A DNA stretch of 64,000 nucleotides from Aquilaria yunnanensis (GCA_039654915.1 CM077600.1:68519992-68583991); one strand, 5' to 3'; shown: positions 22,822 to 34,650, counted from the first letter of the stretch. Made by a program: numbers and translations. The notes: a model not told the origin generated them from the letters alone.

Positions 22822-24755
22822 CCTTTTCCCGAGGTCGCTATGCTTAGCACTGAGATGCTCGGATGGTCTAGCACCTCAGTGTAGGTCTTTGACTTTGCCA
22901 AGTAGTCTGCTTCAGCGTTTTTCCGCCGAGGTACGTTTTCGATCCGTACGGCGTCGAACTCTTGAATGAGTTTTGCTACCAGCTCGTGGTATTTTTCCAA
23001 GGTTGGGTCCTTCGCCCCATAGTCTCCTGTCGTCTGCCGAACTACTAGCTGGGAATCGCTGTGAGCCTTTAAGTTTCTCACGCCAATTTTTCTGGCCAGT
23101 CGTAATCCCGCTATGAGGGCCTCATACTCAACCACATTGTTAGTGACGTTGAAGCTAAACTTGGTAGCCTTCATTACCTCTAGGCCTTCAGGGCCTCTGA
23201 TAATTACTCCAGCTCCCTGGTGTTCGGACCCCGAGGCTCCGTCAACATGTAAGGTCCATTCTGGCTCACCTTCGTTCAGATCCGGATGACTGTCCTCAGT
23301 GGTGGGTATTTCGGCGATGAATTCTGCCAGTGCTTGAGCTTTTATGGCCTTCCGAGGTTCATAGGTGATATCGTGTTCGCCAAGCTCTATACACCACTTG
23401 GAGAGCCTTCCCGAATGATCCACTTTCCTCATAACGTCCCGTAGTGGTAGGCTACTTTGGACGATGATGGGGTGAGCCTGAAAGTATGGTCGTAGCCTTC
23501 TCCCTACAAGCACCAAGGTGTATATAGCTTTTTGCAGCAGAGGGTACCTGACTTCGGCGCCATGTAGGGATTTGCTTACATAGTAGACCGGCCATTGTTT
23601 TGGCCCTTCTTCTTTCACGAGGACCGAGCTCACAGCTTTTTCCGTGACGGCGAGGTATAATACGAGGGGCTCTCCCTCGCGAGGTTGTCGCAGAGTCGGC
23701 AGGCTGGCTAGGTATATTTTGAGTTCTTCCCAGGCTTTTTGGCAGTCTTGATCCCAAGGATGATCATCCCTTCCGAGGTTGCCTTCCTTTTTCGCAGCCT
23801 TAGTGAGGACTTTGAAGAAAGGCCGACACCTATCTCCGTACCTGGAAATGAACCTGCTAAGAGAGGTTATTCTTCCGGTGAGTCTCTGCACATCTTTTAC
23901 TGTGGCAGGAGTTCGGAACTCGAGCAGATCCTTAATTTTTTGGGGGTTAGCATCGATGCCTCTTTCAGATACCATGTACCCAAGGAACATTCCCGAGGTC
24001 ACCCCGAACATGCATTTTTCAGGATTGAGACGAATCCCGAAGGCTTTGAGCTTTTGGAAGGTTTCCTCTAGATCTGCAACGTGGTTGCGAGGGAGCTTGC
24101 TTTTGACTATCATATCGTCAACATACACCTCCATGTTTCTCCACATTTGGTCCTTAAAGACCTTGTTCATCAACCTTTGGTAGGTGGCTCCTGCATTTTT
24201 AAGCCCGAAGGGCATCCTGACATAGCAGTATGTTCCTCCCTCGGTGATGAAGGCAGTTTTCTCTTCATCTTCAGGGTCCATCCTTATTTGATGGTAGCCG
24301 CTGAAGGCATCTAGGAAACTTAGGAGCCCGTATTCGGCAGTTGAGTCTACCAGTTGGTCTATTGGCGGAAGAGGGTATGAGTCTTTCGGGCAAGCATTGT
24401 TCAAGTTTCTGAAGTCGATGCACATCCGGAGTTTGCTGCTGCCTTCTTTTGTGGCAATGACCACGTTACTTAACCATTCGGGGTATTTGACCTCCCTGAT
24501 GACTTCAGCATCTAACAGGCGCTGGACTTCGGTTTTCACAAAGTTGCTCTTATGTGCTGAGATGCTTCGCTTCTTTTGCCGGATAGGCTTTGCTTCCGGG
24601 CTTACTTTGAGGCTATGCTGTATTATGCCAGGGTACACCCCTGGCATGTCTTTCGGCGAGTAGGCAAAGAGATCTTTATTTCCCAGTAGAAAAGATACAA
24701 GGTTTTTCTTGTCACCTTCGGGCAAGCTCTTCCCTATTCGGGTAGATTGTCCCAA
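22722..24755 (-). pseudogene. Tat-1 reverse transcriptase and dual RNase H
   Basis: 677-codon minus-strand frame. RT: FLDAFSGYHQI with catalytic Asp near 148, MPFGLKNAGATYQRLM, and YVDD at 211-214. The connection RNase H (about 365-460) has lost its catalytic Asp (LYLAVTEKAVSS), as is known for Tat elements. A complete second RNase H follows from about 498: Asp 505 (HVDGAS), Glu 544 (VEYEAL), Asp 567 (HSDSQLV), Asp 617 (AEADYLA). A frameshift near 22822 separates it from integrase, and another near 24712-24755 from protease. The last ~35 codons are out of frame. Confidence 0.93.
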
Positions 24756-25818
24756 GCTCTTCCCTGTATTTGCCGGACAGTTCCACTGTTTCTGTTTCCG
24801 CTCTCAGGGGTTCTCCTTCTTTGCCCTTCTCTGGTGCTTTTGCCTCCTTTGTTTGTGCGAGGTTATTTGCCGGAGCTTTTCGCGCTTTCACAAACACCTT
24901 CCTTACCTCGGCTTGATTTATGAAGACCTCTGCATCCCCATCCTTGGTGGCGAATGTGATAGTCAAGTATTTCACATCAGGGCGAATGTGCAGGTTTCCC
25001 TGTGTCTGCCTTCCAAGGATGGCGTTGTATGAAGAAGGAACGTCCATGACGATAAATCTCGCCATTGTGGAGGCGTACAACTCAGCTGTTCCGTCGACCG
25101 AAGTTCCTTTCATCATCAGGGGGAGGTCAATCCATCCAAGGACAGCTAGTTCGGACGGTCCAACCCCGACGGTGGGCGAGGTGACAGGCTTGAGCTCGCT
25201 GCTGGAGATGTCCAAATTCGGCACTAAATGCGAGAATAGGACGTCAGTATTTGATCCATCATCAAGCAATACTCTTTTGACGTCCCAGTTCCCTATCCTT
25301 GCCATGATTAGCAGCGGATCATCATGGGGGAAGATGACGGTGGATCCATCCTTGCGAGCCAGTTTCTTTGCCGGACTCTGATATTCCATGACCGCAATCT
25401 CTCTGGCCTTCCGCTTTCTTTCCGAGGATGGGAGCCCCGTAGTGATGGTTTGTATCACCCCTGCAGGAGGAGGAGGGCACTTTTTTGAGCTTCTGTTTCT
25501 CCGTCTGTCGGAGTTGTAGTCCTCGTCTTCGGCCCTTTCTTCCTCATCTTTTCTTCCTTTTGGGGAAGGCATCTGCAGATATTTCCGAAGTTGGCCGAGT
25601 TTTATCAGCGACTCAATGTACTTCTTCAGTTGGAAGCAGTCTTCGGTGTCGTGGCCGTGGTCGCGGTGAAACTGGCAGAACTTCTTGATGTTTTTCTTGT
25701 TATCAGTGGTCATGGCCCTCGGCCGCCGAATCTGCGTCCCCTGCCTTTCCAGCGCCATGAGGATGTTTGTCCGTGTAGTGCTCAGGGGTGTGAAGCTTTG
25801 AAGTTTGCTTCCCCGCAT
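24712..25818 (-). pseudogene. Tat-1 gag end and aspartic protease
   Basis: 368-codon frame. A CCHC-like zinc knuckle (CQFHRDHGHDTEDC, variant spacing) is at about 48-61, followed by a charged linker and the protease: LLDDGSNTDVLF with the DGS catalytic triad near residue 186. It overlaps RT by 44 bp in another frame and gag by 37 bp. One-base shifts in this copy most likely broke a single ancestral gag-pol frame. Confidence 0.88.
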
Positions 25819-26201
25819 CCTCCAAGGTCGGCCTGCCTGTTCAGTTGGATGCCGGGCTTGCTGATTGGACCTTTGGCGCGGTTGTGATCGGACTTCGGCC
25901 CAGCCATTCTCAGCTCCTCGGCAGTCATGTGCTGTTCGGCCCTTCGGTAAAATTCTCCGAGGGTGTCCGGGGGGTCCTTTGAGAACTCATAGAACAGCTG
26001 TGAGTCTCGCCGAAGGCCCCGTGTCATGGCGAGGATGCGTATTTCGGGCCGGAAGTCTGGGACACTTAGAGCTTCCCTGTTGAATCTTTCGACATAGTCT
26101 CGGATGGTTTCTCCGTTTCTCTGCTCTATGTCAAACATCTGAACAAGCATCTTCCCCGTTGGCCGGCTTCCAATAAATTGTTGCGCGAAGGCCGTAGACA
26201 A
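25782..26201 (-). pseudogene. Tat-1 gag, middle part
   Basis: 139 codons of the retrotransposon gag domain: FAQQFIG, LVQMFDIEQRNGETIRDYVERFN, REALSV. It continues from the N-terminal frame past the stop at 26223 in the same frame, and ends at a frameshift near 25800. Confidence 0.85.
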
Positions 26202-26222
26202 CTCCTGGAACTCAGTGATGGC

Positions 26223-27158
26223 TCATGGGGGCAATGAGTTGTACCAAGCAGTTGCTGGTCCCGTGAGGGTGACCTCGAAGCATTTACACATGGTAGCGTC
26301 GTCAGTACCATGCATTATCATGCTGCATCTGTACTTGGTCAGATGGGCCTGCGGATCAGTGCGGCCATCATAAATCTCCAGCCGAGGTACCCTGAAGTCG
26401 CCTGGCATGGCTGCCTCCGCCACGACCCGGGTGAATGGGGACCCATCTTCGCAGAAGGCTCCCGTCAGCCTGTCCCAGACGGGTTTGCGAGCTACCTGCT
26501 TTTCCACCCTGTCTAGTCGTGCTAGTATCCTTTCCATGAGAACTGTGGCGTTAGGCTCTTCCTCTGGGAAGGGAGATCGTCGGCGCCTCTTCAGGGAGCG
26601 AGTTTGGCGCTGAGGGGACAGGGACCTCGCCTCTGGCGACGAACTCCTTCGCTGTGGGACTTTCGGTCGCTTGGACCCAGTTTGTCTCACAGGCCGTTTC
26701 CCGAGGGGTATATTCTCCGTAGACAACTCTTCGCACGGGTCTCCGCTCCCCGAACTGCGATGAGTCGACCTCGGGCTTTTCTCTCGAGGGCGTGCAGGTG
26801 AGGGAGGTCTTTGGGCCTGTGCCTGCTGTGACCACCTTCGGTCAATCTGCTGTGTCATTTCGGCCACGACCGAACGCTGAAACTCCCTCATAAAGCTCAT
26901 AGTGATTACTAGAGGGCGGTCTTCCTCTGGCGCAGAAGTCCCTGGGAGTGTTTGCTCAGCAGCCGGTTGTGTCTCAGGTGCGGACGTAGACCTCGGGAGT
27001 CCCCTGTCCTTAGAACGCCGAGTTTCAACGACGGCGATCTCAGAGCGGGTTCCCACAGACAGCGCCAAATGATGCCCAGGGGCTTCATCATTGGTAGTCA
27101 TGGTGACTGATGGAGGGACTCCCGGAAAGGAAGAACGCCTGGTGGCCGGTTTGCCCAA
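26223..27158 (-). pseudogene. Tat-1 gag, N-terminal part
   Basis: 311-codon minus-strand frame: a basic, serine- and proline-rich N-terminus, then the start of the gag domain (YDGRTDPQAHLTKYRCSM, ATAWYNSLPP). It ends at an in-frame TGA where the family continues. The frame is open back through the primer-binding site and into the LTR. Possible starts are the LTR-internal ATGs (27158, about 27101) or MSFMREF near 26903; the sequence does not settle which. Confidence 0.85.
27050..27067 (-). other. Primer-binding site, Tat-1
   Basis: On the minus strand TGGCGCTGTCTGTGGGAA, two bases after the LTR terminus. This is the primer site type typical of Tat-lineage elements. Confidence 0.85.
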
Positions 27159-27929
27159 GGGAGAGTGCCTGAGATGTTCAGAAAAAGTGGGTTAGGAGGT
27201 CCCCGGGGTGTTTTTCCGGGGAGGAGCCTCCGACGCCCAAGTCAGTGGTGCTGAGAGAAGGCAGAGGAAATAGCACTGAGGGGTTCAGTGAACTCGCCTG
27301 GTCATATTTTCTCAGCGTGAGGAGTTAGGATATTTGCCAGCCGTTTGCCAGGGTGTATTCCCTGGTAGTTATAGAGGTGTCCAGCACGTTCAGATCGTGA
27401 CACGTGTTCGGTTGGATGTTCTCTGGATGTCTGGGCATAGAGGACAAGTAGCTGGTGGCAGGCTTCCTTGAGCCTTGAGCCGAGACGGGCCATGATGTGA
27501 CTTTGATGGCGTCGGCGTGTCAGAGCACCATTTGAGGCAGCTTGTGACGTCTGTGGGTGACATGTCAGAGGCTTCCTTAAATGCTCCTGCCGTACTCCCG
27601 AGGTACCTAGGTGAGGTCGTCCTGTAGTACAGACTGTGCCACTTCGGGAAACATGCCCCTAGTTCGGGGGTTCCCAGATTCAGGGAGCTCCACCTTCGGG
27701 AAGATCATGTTCGGCCCGCCCTAGCTGGTGCCACTTTTCCGAAGGCGGTCTGTTTACTATCCTCGAGGGGGATAATAGTATCCCCAGGTTTCCTGGCATG
27801 CCGAGCTCGGGCTCTTCAGCTTTTCTCCGAGGTGTGTGATCCCACCTTTTTCCGGGTAGCGCCAGATCTCCTGGCCATTCTGGTGGTAGGGAGTTCGGCC
27901 AGGTGGAGGCGATAGTCCTTCGGCTATCA
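27070..27929 (-). repeat. Tat-1 5' LTR
   Basis: 860 bp. The base-for-base equivalent of the other LTR's TATAAATA box reads TATAACTA here (about 27366-27373), so the promoter LTR has a weakened box. Ends TGATAGCC (27929) and GGGCATCA (27070) on the minus strand. Confidence 0.93.
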
Positions 27930-27934
27930 GTCTC
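27930..27934. repeat. Target-site duplicate of Tat-1, right (GTCTC)
   Basis: Perfect match to 17030-17034. Confidence 0.92.
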
Positions 27935-30025
27935 AATCCTGAGATTGCCAACAAAGTGGAAATGGTGCCTTATTTCAACATGGAGGATTTGCTTCATTAT
28001 GCCACCAAGGCCGAAAGGATCATCAAAAGGTCCAAGGCATCCAAGATGTCTCAAGGAGGAATTTCCACATGGAGAGGAGCATGGAGTAAAGATGTAAGAG
28101 AAGTACCCAAGCCAAACATGGAGACCACAAAAGGAGACTTGTCTCAATCTCAACAAGAAAAGCCAATCATGCTTGTACCATTTTCACCACAACAAGTCTT
28201 GGAAGATCAAAGAAAACTTCAAAGTAAGGTTGAGAGAAAAGTAATTGAGGGGAAAGTTGAGGGCAAGAGTGATGAGGGGAAAGTTGAGAGAACAACCGAG
28301 AGATTAAGTGAGAAGAGTGAACATGAGGGGAAGAAGAGTATAGAGTTCCCGAGAGAAGAAATTGAGTGCGAAGTTGAGAAAAGACAAGAGTGCAATGAAC
28401 CCAAGCTGAGTGAAGAGAGAAAGACCTACAAAGAAGCCATACTTTCATCTAACATAACAAAGTCTTTTTCTAGTGTTGTGTTGTCTTCTTTTCAGGAATT
28501 AAGTGGAGATGAGCTACAAGAATCAAGTGAGTTGCTGCCCATTAAAGAAGTTGGTGTTCCTAATATTCCAAGCCATGTCCCATGCATTAAAACAAAAAAG
28601 GAGGTTGAGAAGGAACAAGTTAAGGTAAGCCTAAGTGATTTCATATGCAAAAATTTGCCTAACATTGTTTCTTATCCTATGTTTCAAGGGGATGAAATTG
28701 ATGCAACTCCAACCGAAGCCATTAAGTGCAAAGGTGGAAATTTTGTGGTTCCTACACCAAAGGAAGATACTTGGAGACTAAGTCCAACCACTGTAATGTA
28801 TTTCTTCCTAACACCTAGATTTGATGTAGTTTTGCATGAAAATCTCAAACAATGTGTGTTTGCTTGCAATGTTATTTTGACAAATGGTTTTCATGAAACT
28901 AGATTAAGAGAAGGAAGTAAACATGGAAATTTGACAAAATATGGTTTAAAAGCTTCTAATTCTTTGGTTTTGTCAAATCATCTTTGGAATTGCTTGAGTT
29001 TCTCTAGAGGAAAATCTGTTTTGTTGTCTGTTGTTTTTGAATTTGTTTACTTTGCATCCATGTCACATTGTTTTGTTTTGTCTCAAGTTAAAGCTACTTC
29101 TTTGGAATTTTTCATGCATAAATTGGTTGTTACCAGTGCATTACATATTTCTTTGTTTCCCATTTATATTCAACCCATTTTTCTATGTCAATGATTAATT
29201 TCCAGTAAGTATCTTTTTGTCATGACACATGCATTACACAAACTTTTGAGCCTTGATCTTTTTGCTTTATGTCCGAACCTGAAAGTTTTTATTTTGAGTG
29301 AAAATTCTGGTTTTAAATTCAGCCTTTTAAGGAGGTATGTTGAGTCCTTTGTTTTGTGTCACATTTCATACATATTCACAAATTTCATGCATTGCTGTGC
29401 ATATACATGCAAAAATAAGTTTGCTACTGAATTGGTTTCACTTAATCCTATCTACTCCAATCTTGTTTCATTTAAAATGCTTAGGATTTTTGTGAAATTC
29501 ATGCATCCTAGTTTGGTTATTAGTTTAGGCCACATGGTGTTCAATTCTTGTTTGGTTGATTGGCCTATGCAAACTATTGTCTTGACATGCATAACTTGTG
29601 CTTTTCATAACTATAATACTTGTGTGAGTTTAGGTCCATTTGTTTTGAGTGCATACAGCATCCCTAAGGTAAATTATTCCAACACTTTTTCTAGTTGTGA
29701 GAATAATGTTTTTGAGATGGCAAAGGCAATGAAAGTGATGCCTAGAGTTAAGATGAAAATTGTGCAAACATTCAGATTTTTTGTGCTAATTGTTTCAAGC
29801 TTTGTCTTTGATCCAGGAGGTATCATTGCATTTGGATATTGGTTCAGGTTTTGCTCAAGATTAAAGCTCCATACACAAGCATTCCATGTTATTGGTGCTT
29901 ATGTGAAAGGTAAGTGCTTATGTGCTGATCATTTCATTGTTATTGATTCAATTCCCTTTTCTTGTGCAGGTTTTGATTCGAGGACGAATCCTTCTAAGGA
30001 GGGGGGAGCTGATACGATCAAATAA
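27935..30025 (+). pseudogene. Ty3-B gag end fused to an unrecognised long frame
   Basis: Continues the gag frame of 16396-17034. To about 28420 it matches Ty3-A gag ([27 protein letters not shown], then a Lys/Glu-rich stretch [19 protein letters not shown]). The Ty3-A zinc knuckle and protease are missing from between these blocks. From about 28494 to 29969 the sequence has no motif I recognise: no YxDD, no DDE, no RNase H. It is rich in Phe, Cys, Leu and Ser. One TGA (29192-29194) interrupts it; the same frame then reopens to 30025, ending inside the LTR with a tail ([11 protein letters not shown]) shared with Ty3-A integrase. Homologous to 52051-54324. Confidence 0.7.
29996..30009 (+). other. 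Polypurine tract, Ty3-B
   Basis: AAGGAGGGGGGAGC immediately before the 3' LTR. Nearly the same tract precedes the 3' LTRs of Ty3-A and Ty3-C. Confidence 0.88.
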
Positions 30026-30980
30026 GGCACAACCAAGGATGGAAAGGATCCATTGAAGGTTTCTAGTGCGCCAATGACAAGGAAGAAGGTTAAGGAGCTC
30101 ACTATTGCACTTCAAGCTCGGATGTTGACAGATTGGCGATGTTCTGGTGGAAAAATCATATCTTGAGCTAAACAGATCAGAATTGAGTGATTCTTGATTC
30201 ATTGGAAAGCTAAAATCTAGAGCTACAAATCATATGATACCATGAAACCCAGTTTGCACGCTGGTTCAGAAGCAGTTGCAGTATTTTGGGCATATCTTTG
30301 GCTTTAGATGTCCGTTTTGTGTGGTTCAGGTGTCATTTCAAAGATAAGAAAGATATCTACAACTTTCATGCTTTGCATTTTGGGAAATCATGGATTCATC
30401 AAGTCCGAATTTCAGCTTGAAGTTGAAGACACAAGCAGGAACTACCCGAGAAGACTATTTTGGGTTTTTATGCCCAATCTTGTGCTGTAACGTATCTTAT
30501 TTTATTTTCCTAATTATTTACATTATTTAGGAAGTTATTTAGGCTATGGAATAGTTTTAAATTGTTTTGGACAAGTGGCATACGCTGCATTCATTAAACT
30601 TGTTCAAACTAGGAATTAGACTCCTAATTTGACTAGGATTTCCTATGTCTTTGTATCTAGGATTCCTAAGGGATTTAGGCTGCGAATTTTGCCCAGCTTT
30701 TAACCCTAGTTTAGGCCTATATAAGGCACATATTCTGGATGTAAACACACAGAAAAATTTCAAAATAATATTGCTCTTTGGAGAGGTTTTCTTTTTGGTT
30801 CTTTGTGGACTGCCTTGGTGCACAAGTGTGCTTGTGTTCTTGGAGTTCTATACTTCTCATTTCTAATCACAGGTTGATTAGGGGTGGGGGTCTTCAAACC
30901 CAGTCTCTTTGATGTCTTGTGGAGCTTGAAAAACATCTTGGGCGAGTTTCATGGTCTTTATACCATCGGGGTTCGCATCA
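30010..30980 (+). repeat. Ty3-B 3' LTR
   Basis: 971 bp, TGATACGATC..GTTCGCATCA. It lacks a 47-bp block present in the 5' LTR: CACG joins CTGGTTCAGAAG at about 30260. Otherwise close to the 5' LTR, with scattered substitutions. Confidence 0.9.
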
Positions 30981-31206
30981 GGACATGGTGGAAGCGTGGT
31001 GATCCTGAAAGGCTTGTGTGGATACCATAGAGAGCCTGAACACGTCAACTATTCAGGTTTTGTGATTCAACTCTACTGTTGAGTGAAAGATCTTAACCGA
31101 AAATTAGGTATGAAAATTTTCAAACTCCCGGTTTACCCCGTTTCACTTGGATCCTGGAGGGTTTCGGTTAAATTCCGCTGCACTGTTTGGCTTCCAAAAC
31201 GCAACA
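30981..31206 (+). mobile_element. Copia-1 LTR, end part, right of Ty3-B
   Basis: Continuation of 13659-14532 after the Ty3-B insertion, running to the LTR terminus GCAACA at 31206. The 31-bp array begins at the next base. Confidence 0.88.
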
Positions 31207-33233
31207 GTTGAAACATTCACAAATTCTTTGGAAAGAAATGGACAACTTATTTTCGAATGAAATGGAAACAATCAAAAATTGTTTCAAATGGAATGGAAAG
31301 AATCACAACTTATTTGGAATGAAATGGAAACATTCACAAGTTGTTTGGAATGAAATGGAAACATTCACGACTTGTTTCGAATGAAATGGGAAACATTCCC
31401 ACCTTGTTTGGAATGAAATGGAAACATTCACAACTTGTTTTGAAAGAAATGAAAACATTCATGACTTGTTTCGATTGAAACGGAAACCTTCCAAACTATT
31501 TTGGAATGAAATAGAAACATTCACAGCTCATTAGGAATGAAATGGAAACTTTCACAACTAGTTCTAATGAATTGGAAAGGTTCACAACTTGTTTCAAATG
31601 AAATGGAGACATTCACAAATTGTTTGGAATGAAGTGGAAACATTTACAACATATTTAGAGTGAAATGGAAACATTCACAACTCGTTCTCAACGAAACTGA
31701 CACATTCACAACTTGTTTCAAAGCAAATGGAAACATTGACAACTTGCTTGGAATGAAATTGAAACATTCACAACTTATTTCAAATGAAATGGAAACTTTG
31801 ACAACTTGCTTGGAATGAAATTGAAACATTCACAACTTATTTCAAATGAAATGGAAACTTTGACAACTTGCTTGGAATGAAATTGAAACATTCACAACTT
31901 ATTTCAAATGAAATGGAAACGTTCACAACTTGTTTGGAATGAAATGGAAACATTCACAACTTGTTTGGAATGAAATGGAAACGTTCACAAATTGTTTGGA
32001 TGAAATGGACACATTCACACTTATTTGGAATGAAATGGAAATAATCACAACTTCCTTGGAATGAACTAAAAACATTCAGAACTGGTTTGGAATGAAATGG
32101 AAACTTTCACAACTTGTTTGGAATGAAATGGCAACTTTCACAGCTAGTTTGCAATGAAATGAAAACATTCACAACTTGTTTGGAATGAAATGGAAACGTT
32201 CACCACTTGTTTTGAATGAAATGGAAACATTCACACATTGTTTGGAAGGAAATACAAACATTCACAAATTGTTTGGAACGAAATGGAAACCTTCACAACT
32301 TGTTTCGAATGAAATGGAAACAATCACAACTTGTTTCGAATGAAATGGAAACATTCACAAACTAGTTTGGAATGAAATAGAAACATTCACAACTCATTTC
32401 GAATGAAATGGAAACAATCACAACATGTTTAGAAAGAAATGGAAACATTCACACCTTGTTTGGAATGAAATGGAAACGTTCACGGCTTGTTCGGAATGAA
32501 ATGGAAACAATCACATCTCATTTGGAATGAACTGGAATCATTCACAACTTGTTGGGAAGGAAATGGGAAACATTCCCAACCTGTTTGCAATAAAATGGAA
32601 ACATTCACAACTTGTTTTGAATGAAATGGAAATGTTCACAACTTGTTTTGAATGAAATGGAAATCTTCACAACTGGTTTGCCATGAAATGGAAATAATCA
32701 CAACTCATTTGGAATAAAATGGAAACATTCACAACATGTTTGGAATGAAATGGAAACATTCACAACTTATTTCGACTGAAGTGGAAACATTCACAACTTT
32801 CACAACTAGTTTGGAATGAAATGGAAACGTTCACAACTTGTTTGGAATGAAATGGAAACGTTCACGACTTGTGTCGAATGAAATGGAAATATTCACACAT
32901 TGTTTGGAAGGAAACAGAAACATTCACAAATTGTTTGGAATGAAATGGGAACATTCACAACTTGTTTTGAATGAAATGGAAACAATCACACCTTGTTTTG
33001 AATGAAAAGGAAACATTCATAACTGGTTTGGAATGAAATGGAAACATTCACAACTTGTTTGGAATGAAATAGAAACAGTCACAGCTTGTTTGGAAAGAAA
33101 TGAAAACATTCACACCTTGCTTGGAATGAAATGGAAACGTTCACAACTTGTTTGGAATGAAATGGAAACAATCACAACTCATTTCGAATGTGTTGGAGTC
33201 ATTCACAACTTGTTGGGAATGAGATGGGAAACA
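31207..33233 (+). repeat. 31-bp tandem array, forward orientation (segment 4)
   Basis: About 65 units. A 62-bp dimer (two units) occurs three times in a row at about 31739-31924. Variants at 32001, 32241 and 32522 keep the spacing (240 and 520-521 bp) of the variants at 7201/7441/7721 and 8841/9081/9361 in segment 3, so this is a third copy of the same higher-order block. It ends at the Copia-1 LTR terminus. Confidence 0.95.
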
Positions 33234-34650
33234 TGTTAGTGTTGTGCCCAAAAGCCAATCATGAGATGATTGTATTTTTTGCACATTGAGTCATGATACT
33301 TTATTAAGGCATTAATCCAGCAATTATGTTTGTTGTTTTGTTTCTGCATAACTTAACAAACATAATTGTAACCCTAGAATAATGATATTCTTAAACGTCC
33401 CTGGTCTAGTATTATTGTGGAACGGGTTGCAATAATACATAACGACAAGCATATGTGGAGACTAATATGAGATATGTAGTCTACATATGGGTACAAGTTG
33501 GAGAACTTGTGTACTGGACCGACCCACCATGAGAACACTACATGGATCGTTATATGAGTGTCATAAGTGATTCTCATAGTGATCATGGTATATGTAGTCC
33601 TTCGACCTAAGATCATCAAGGTTCCCTACATGTGAGTCACATACTTTGATACTTTCCTTTGTTGCTTGTAACTGAGTGAACTTGAAGGAGGTCATTGGGT
33701 ATGTCACATATCATGCAGAGGGATTTGTATGATCAAGATGGGATTTGTCCCTCCTGTGTAACGGGAGTGATATCTTCGGGCCCCTTGATAGAGTAAGACT
33801 TAGAAAAATGCATGGCCATGCTCGGATGAGTTGATATACGATATCAATGTCATCAGTTTAAGTTGGTCTACTCGGTAATCAAGAAACCAAAGATTGGGCT
33901 ATACGAGAGTGACACATTCCATGTCTTGTGCTTAGTCTTGATATCTTGGACAAAGGGACAATGGCATATATCGGTGATGATCATAAAGGTTTAGTCGAAT
34001 CATCGACAATCTTGTCACTTGGGTAGCAATGATGTGTTGCTAGACACCGCTCATTGCTTATAATCATAAATGTGATTTATGATCATTTCCAACGTGGTAA
34101 GAGCCTATTGGGTCACACACATGGAGCTATTTGGATCATTAGAGTGCATGGGCTAATAATTTGGGTTTTGGTTTCACAATAATTTCGTATTAATAATGGG
34201 CCCAATAGTTGAGCCATTATTAAGCCTGAAATTAAAGCCTAATTGGATTATGGCTTTGAAACCCATTAGGCATGGAAGTTGAGTCTCACTATAAACACAA
34301 CTTCTAGTGAGAAATTCGCAGGTCTCCTTGCCCTAGCCTCCCAAAAGGACAGCCGCACTCTTCTCTTGCAATTCCTTGGAGGACACAAGCTAGCACTGCG
34401 AGCGCAAGAGAAACACATCTGCCGGGACGCGGTGGAAGTGTGGTGATCCCGAGAGGCTCGTGTGGATACCATAGAGAGCTTGAACACATCAAATGTTCAA
34501 GTTTTGTGATTCGACTCTACAGTTGAGTGAGAGATCTCAACCGAAAATTAGGTATGAAAATTTTTGAACACCCAGTTTACCCCGTTTCACTTGGATCCTG
34601 GAGAGTTTCAGTTAAATTCCGCTGCACTGTTTGGCTCCCAAAACCCAACA
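33234..34650 (+). mobile_element. Copia-1 solo LTR (complete)
   Basis: 1417 bp, TGTTAGTGTTGTGCCC..AAACCCAACA. No primer site or polypurine tract adjoins it. The flanks differ (array on the left, Ty3 LTR debris on the right), and no 5-bp duplicate is seen. This suggests a solo LTR formed by unequal exchange between different copies, or one side later lost. Confidence 0.88.

Larger units (their letters stand above)
17035..27929 (-). mobile_element. Tat-1: Tat-lineage Ty3/gypsy element with antisense gene
   Basis: 10.9-kb element on the minus strand. The 5' LTR is 27070-27929 and the 3' LTR 17035-17894, both 860 bp. It has a TGGCGC-type primer-binding site and a GGGGGGCATG polypurine tract. Order on the minus strand: gag, protease, RT, connection RNase H, second (archaeal-type) RNase H, integrase, then a long 3' region carrying a gene in the opposite sense. 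The second RNase H, the primer site and the antisense gene are known hallmarks of the Tat lineage (Retand/Ogre/Grande relatives). The LTRs differ at about 35 sites by eye (about 4%), and several frameshifts and stops disable it. Confidence 0.93.
14533..30980 (+). mobile_element. Ty3-B: non-autonomous Ty3/gypsy element, split by Tat-1
   Basis: Forward-strand LTR element with LTRs at 14533-15551 and 30010-30980, initiator-Met-type primer-binding site, leader, gag and a polypurine tract. It sits in a Copia-1 LTR: GGACG at 14528-14532 and GGACA at 30981-30985 are the target duplicates, with one mismatch. Tat-1 (17035-27929) lies inside its gag. Without Tat-1 the element is about 5.5 kb. It lacks the zinc knuckle, protease, RT, RNase H and integrase, and has an unrecognised ~1.5-kb region in place of pol. 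The same structure recurs in Ty3-C. Confidence 0.88.

Noticed and set aside
22054..25887. Plus-strand frames over Tat-1 pol
   Set aside because: Opposite-strand shadows of the RT, RNase H, integrase and protease frames.
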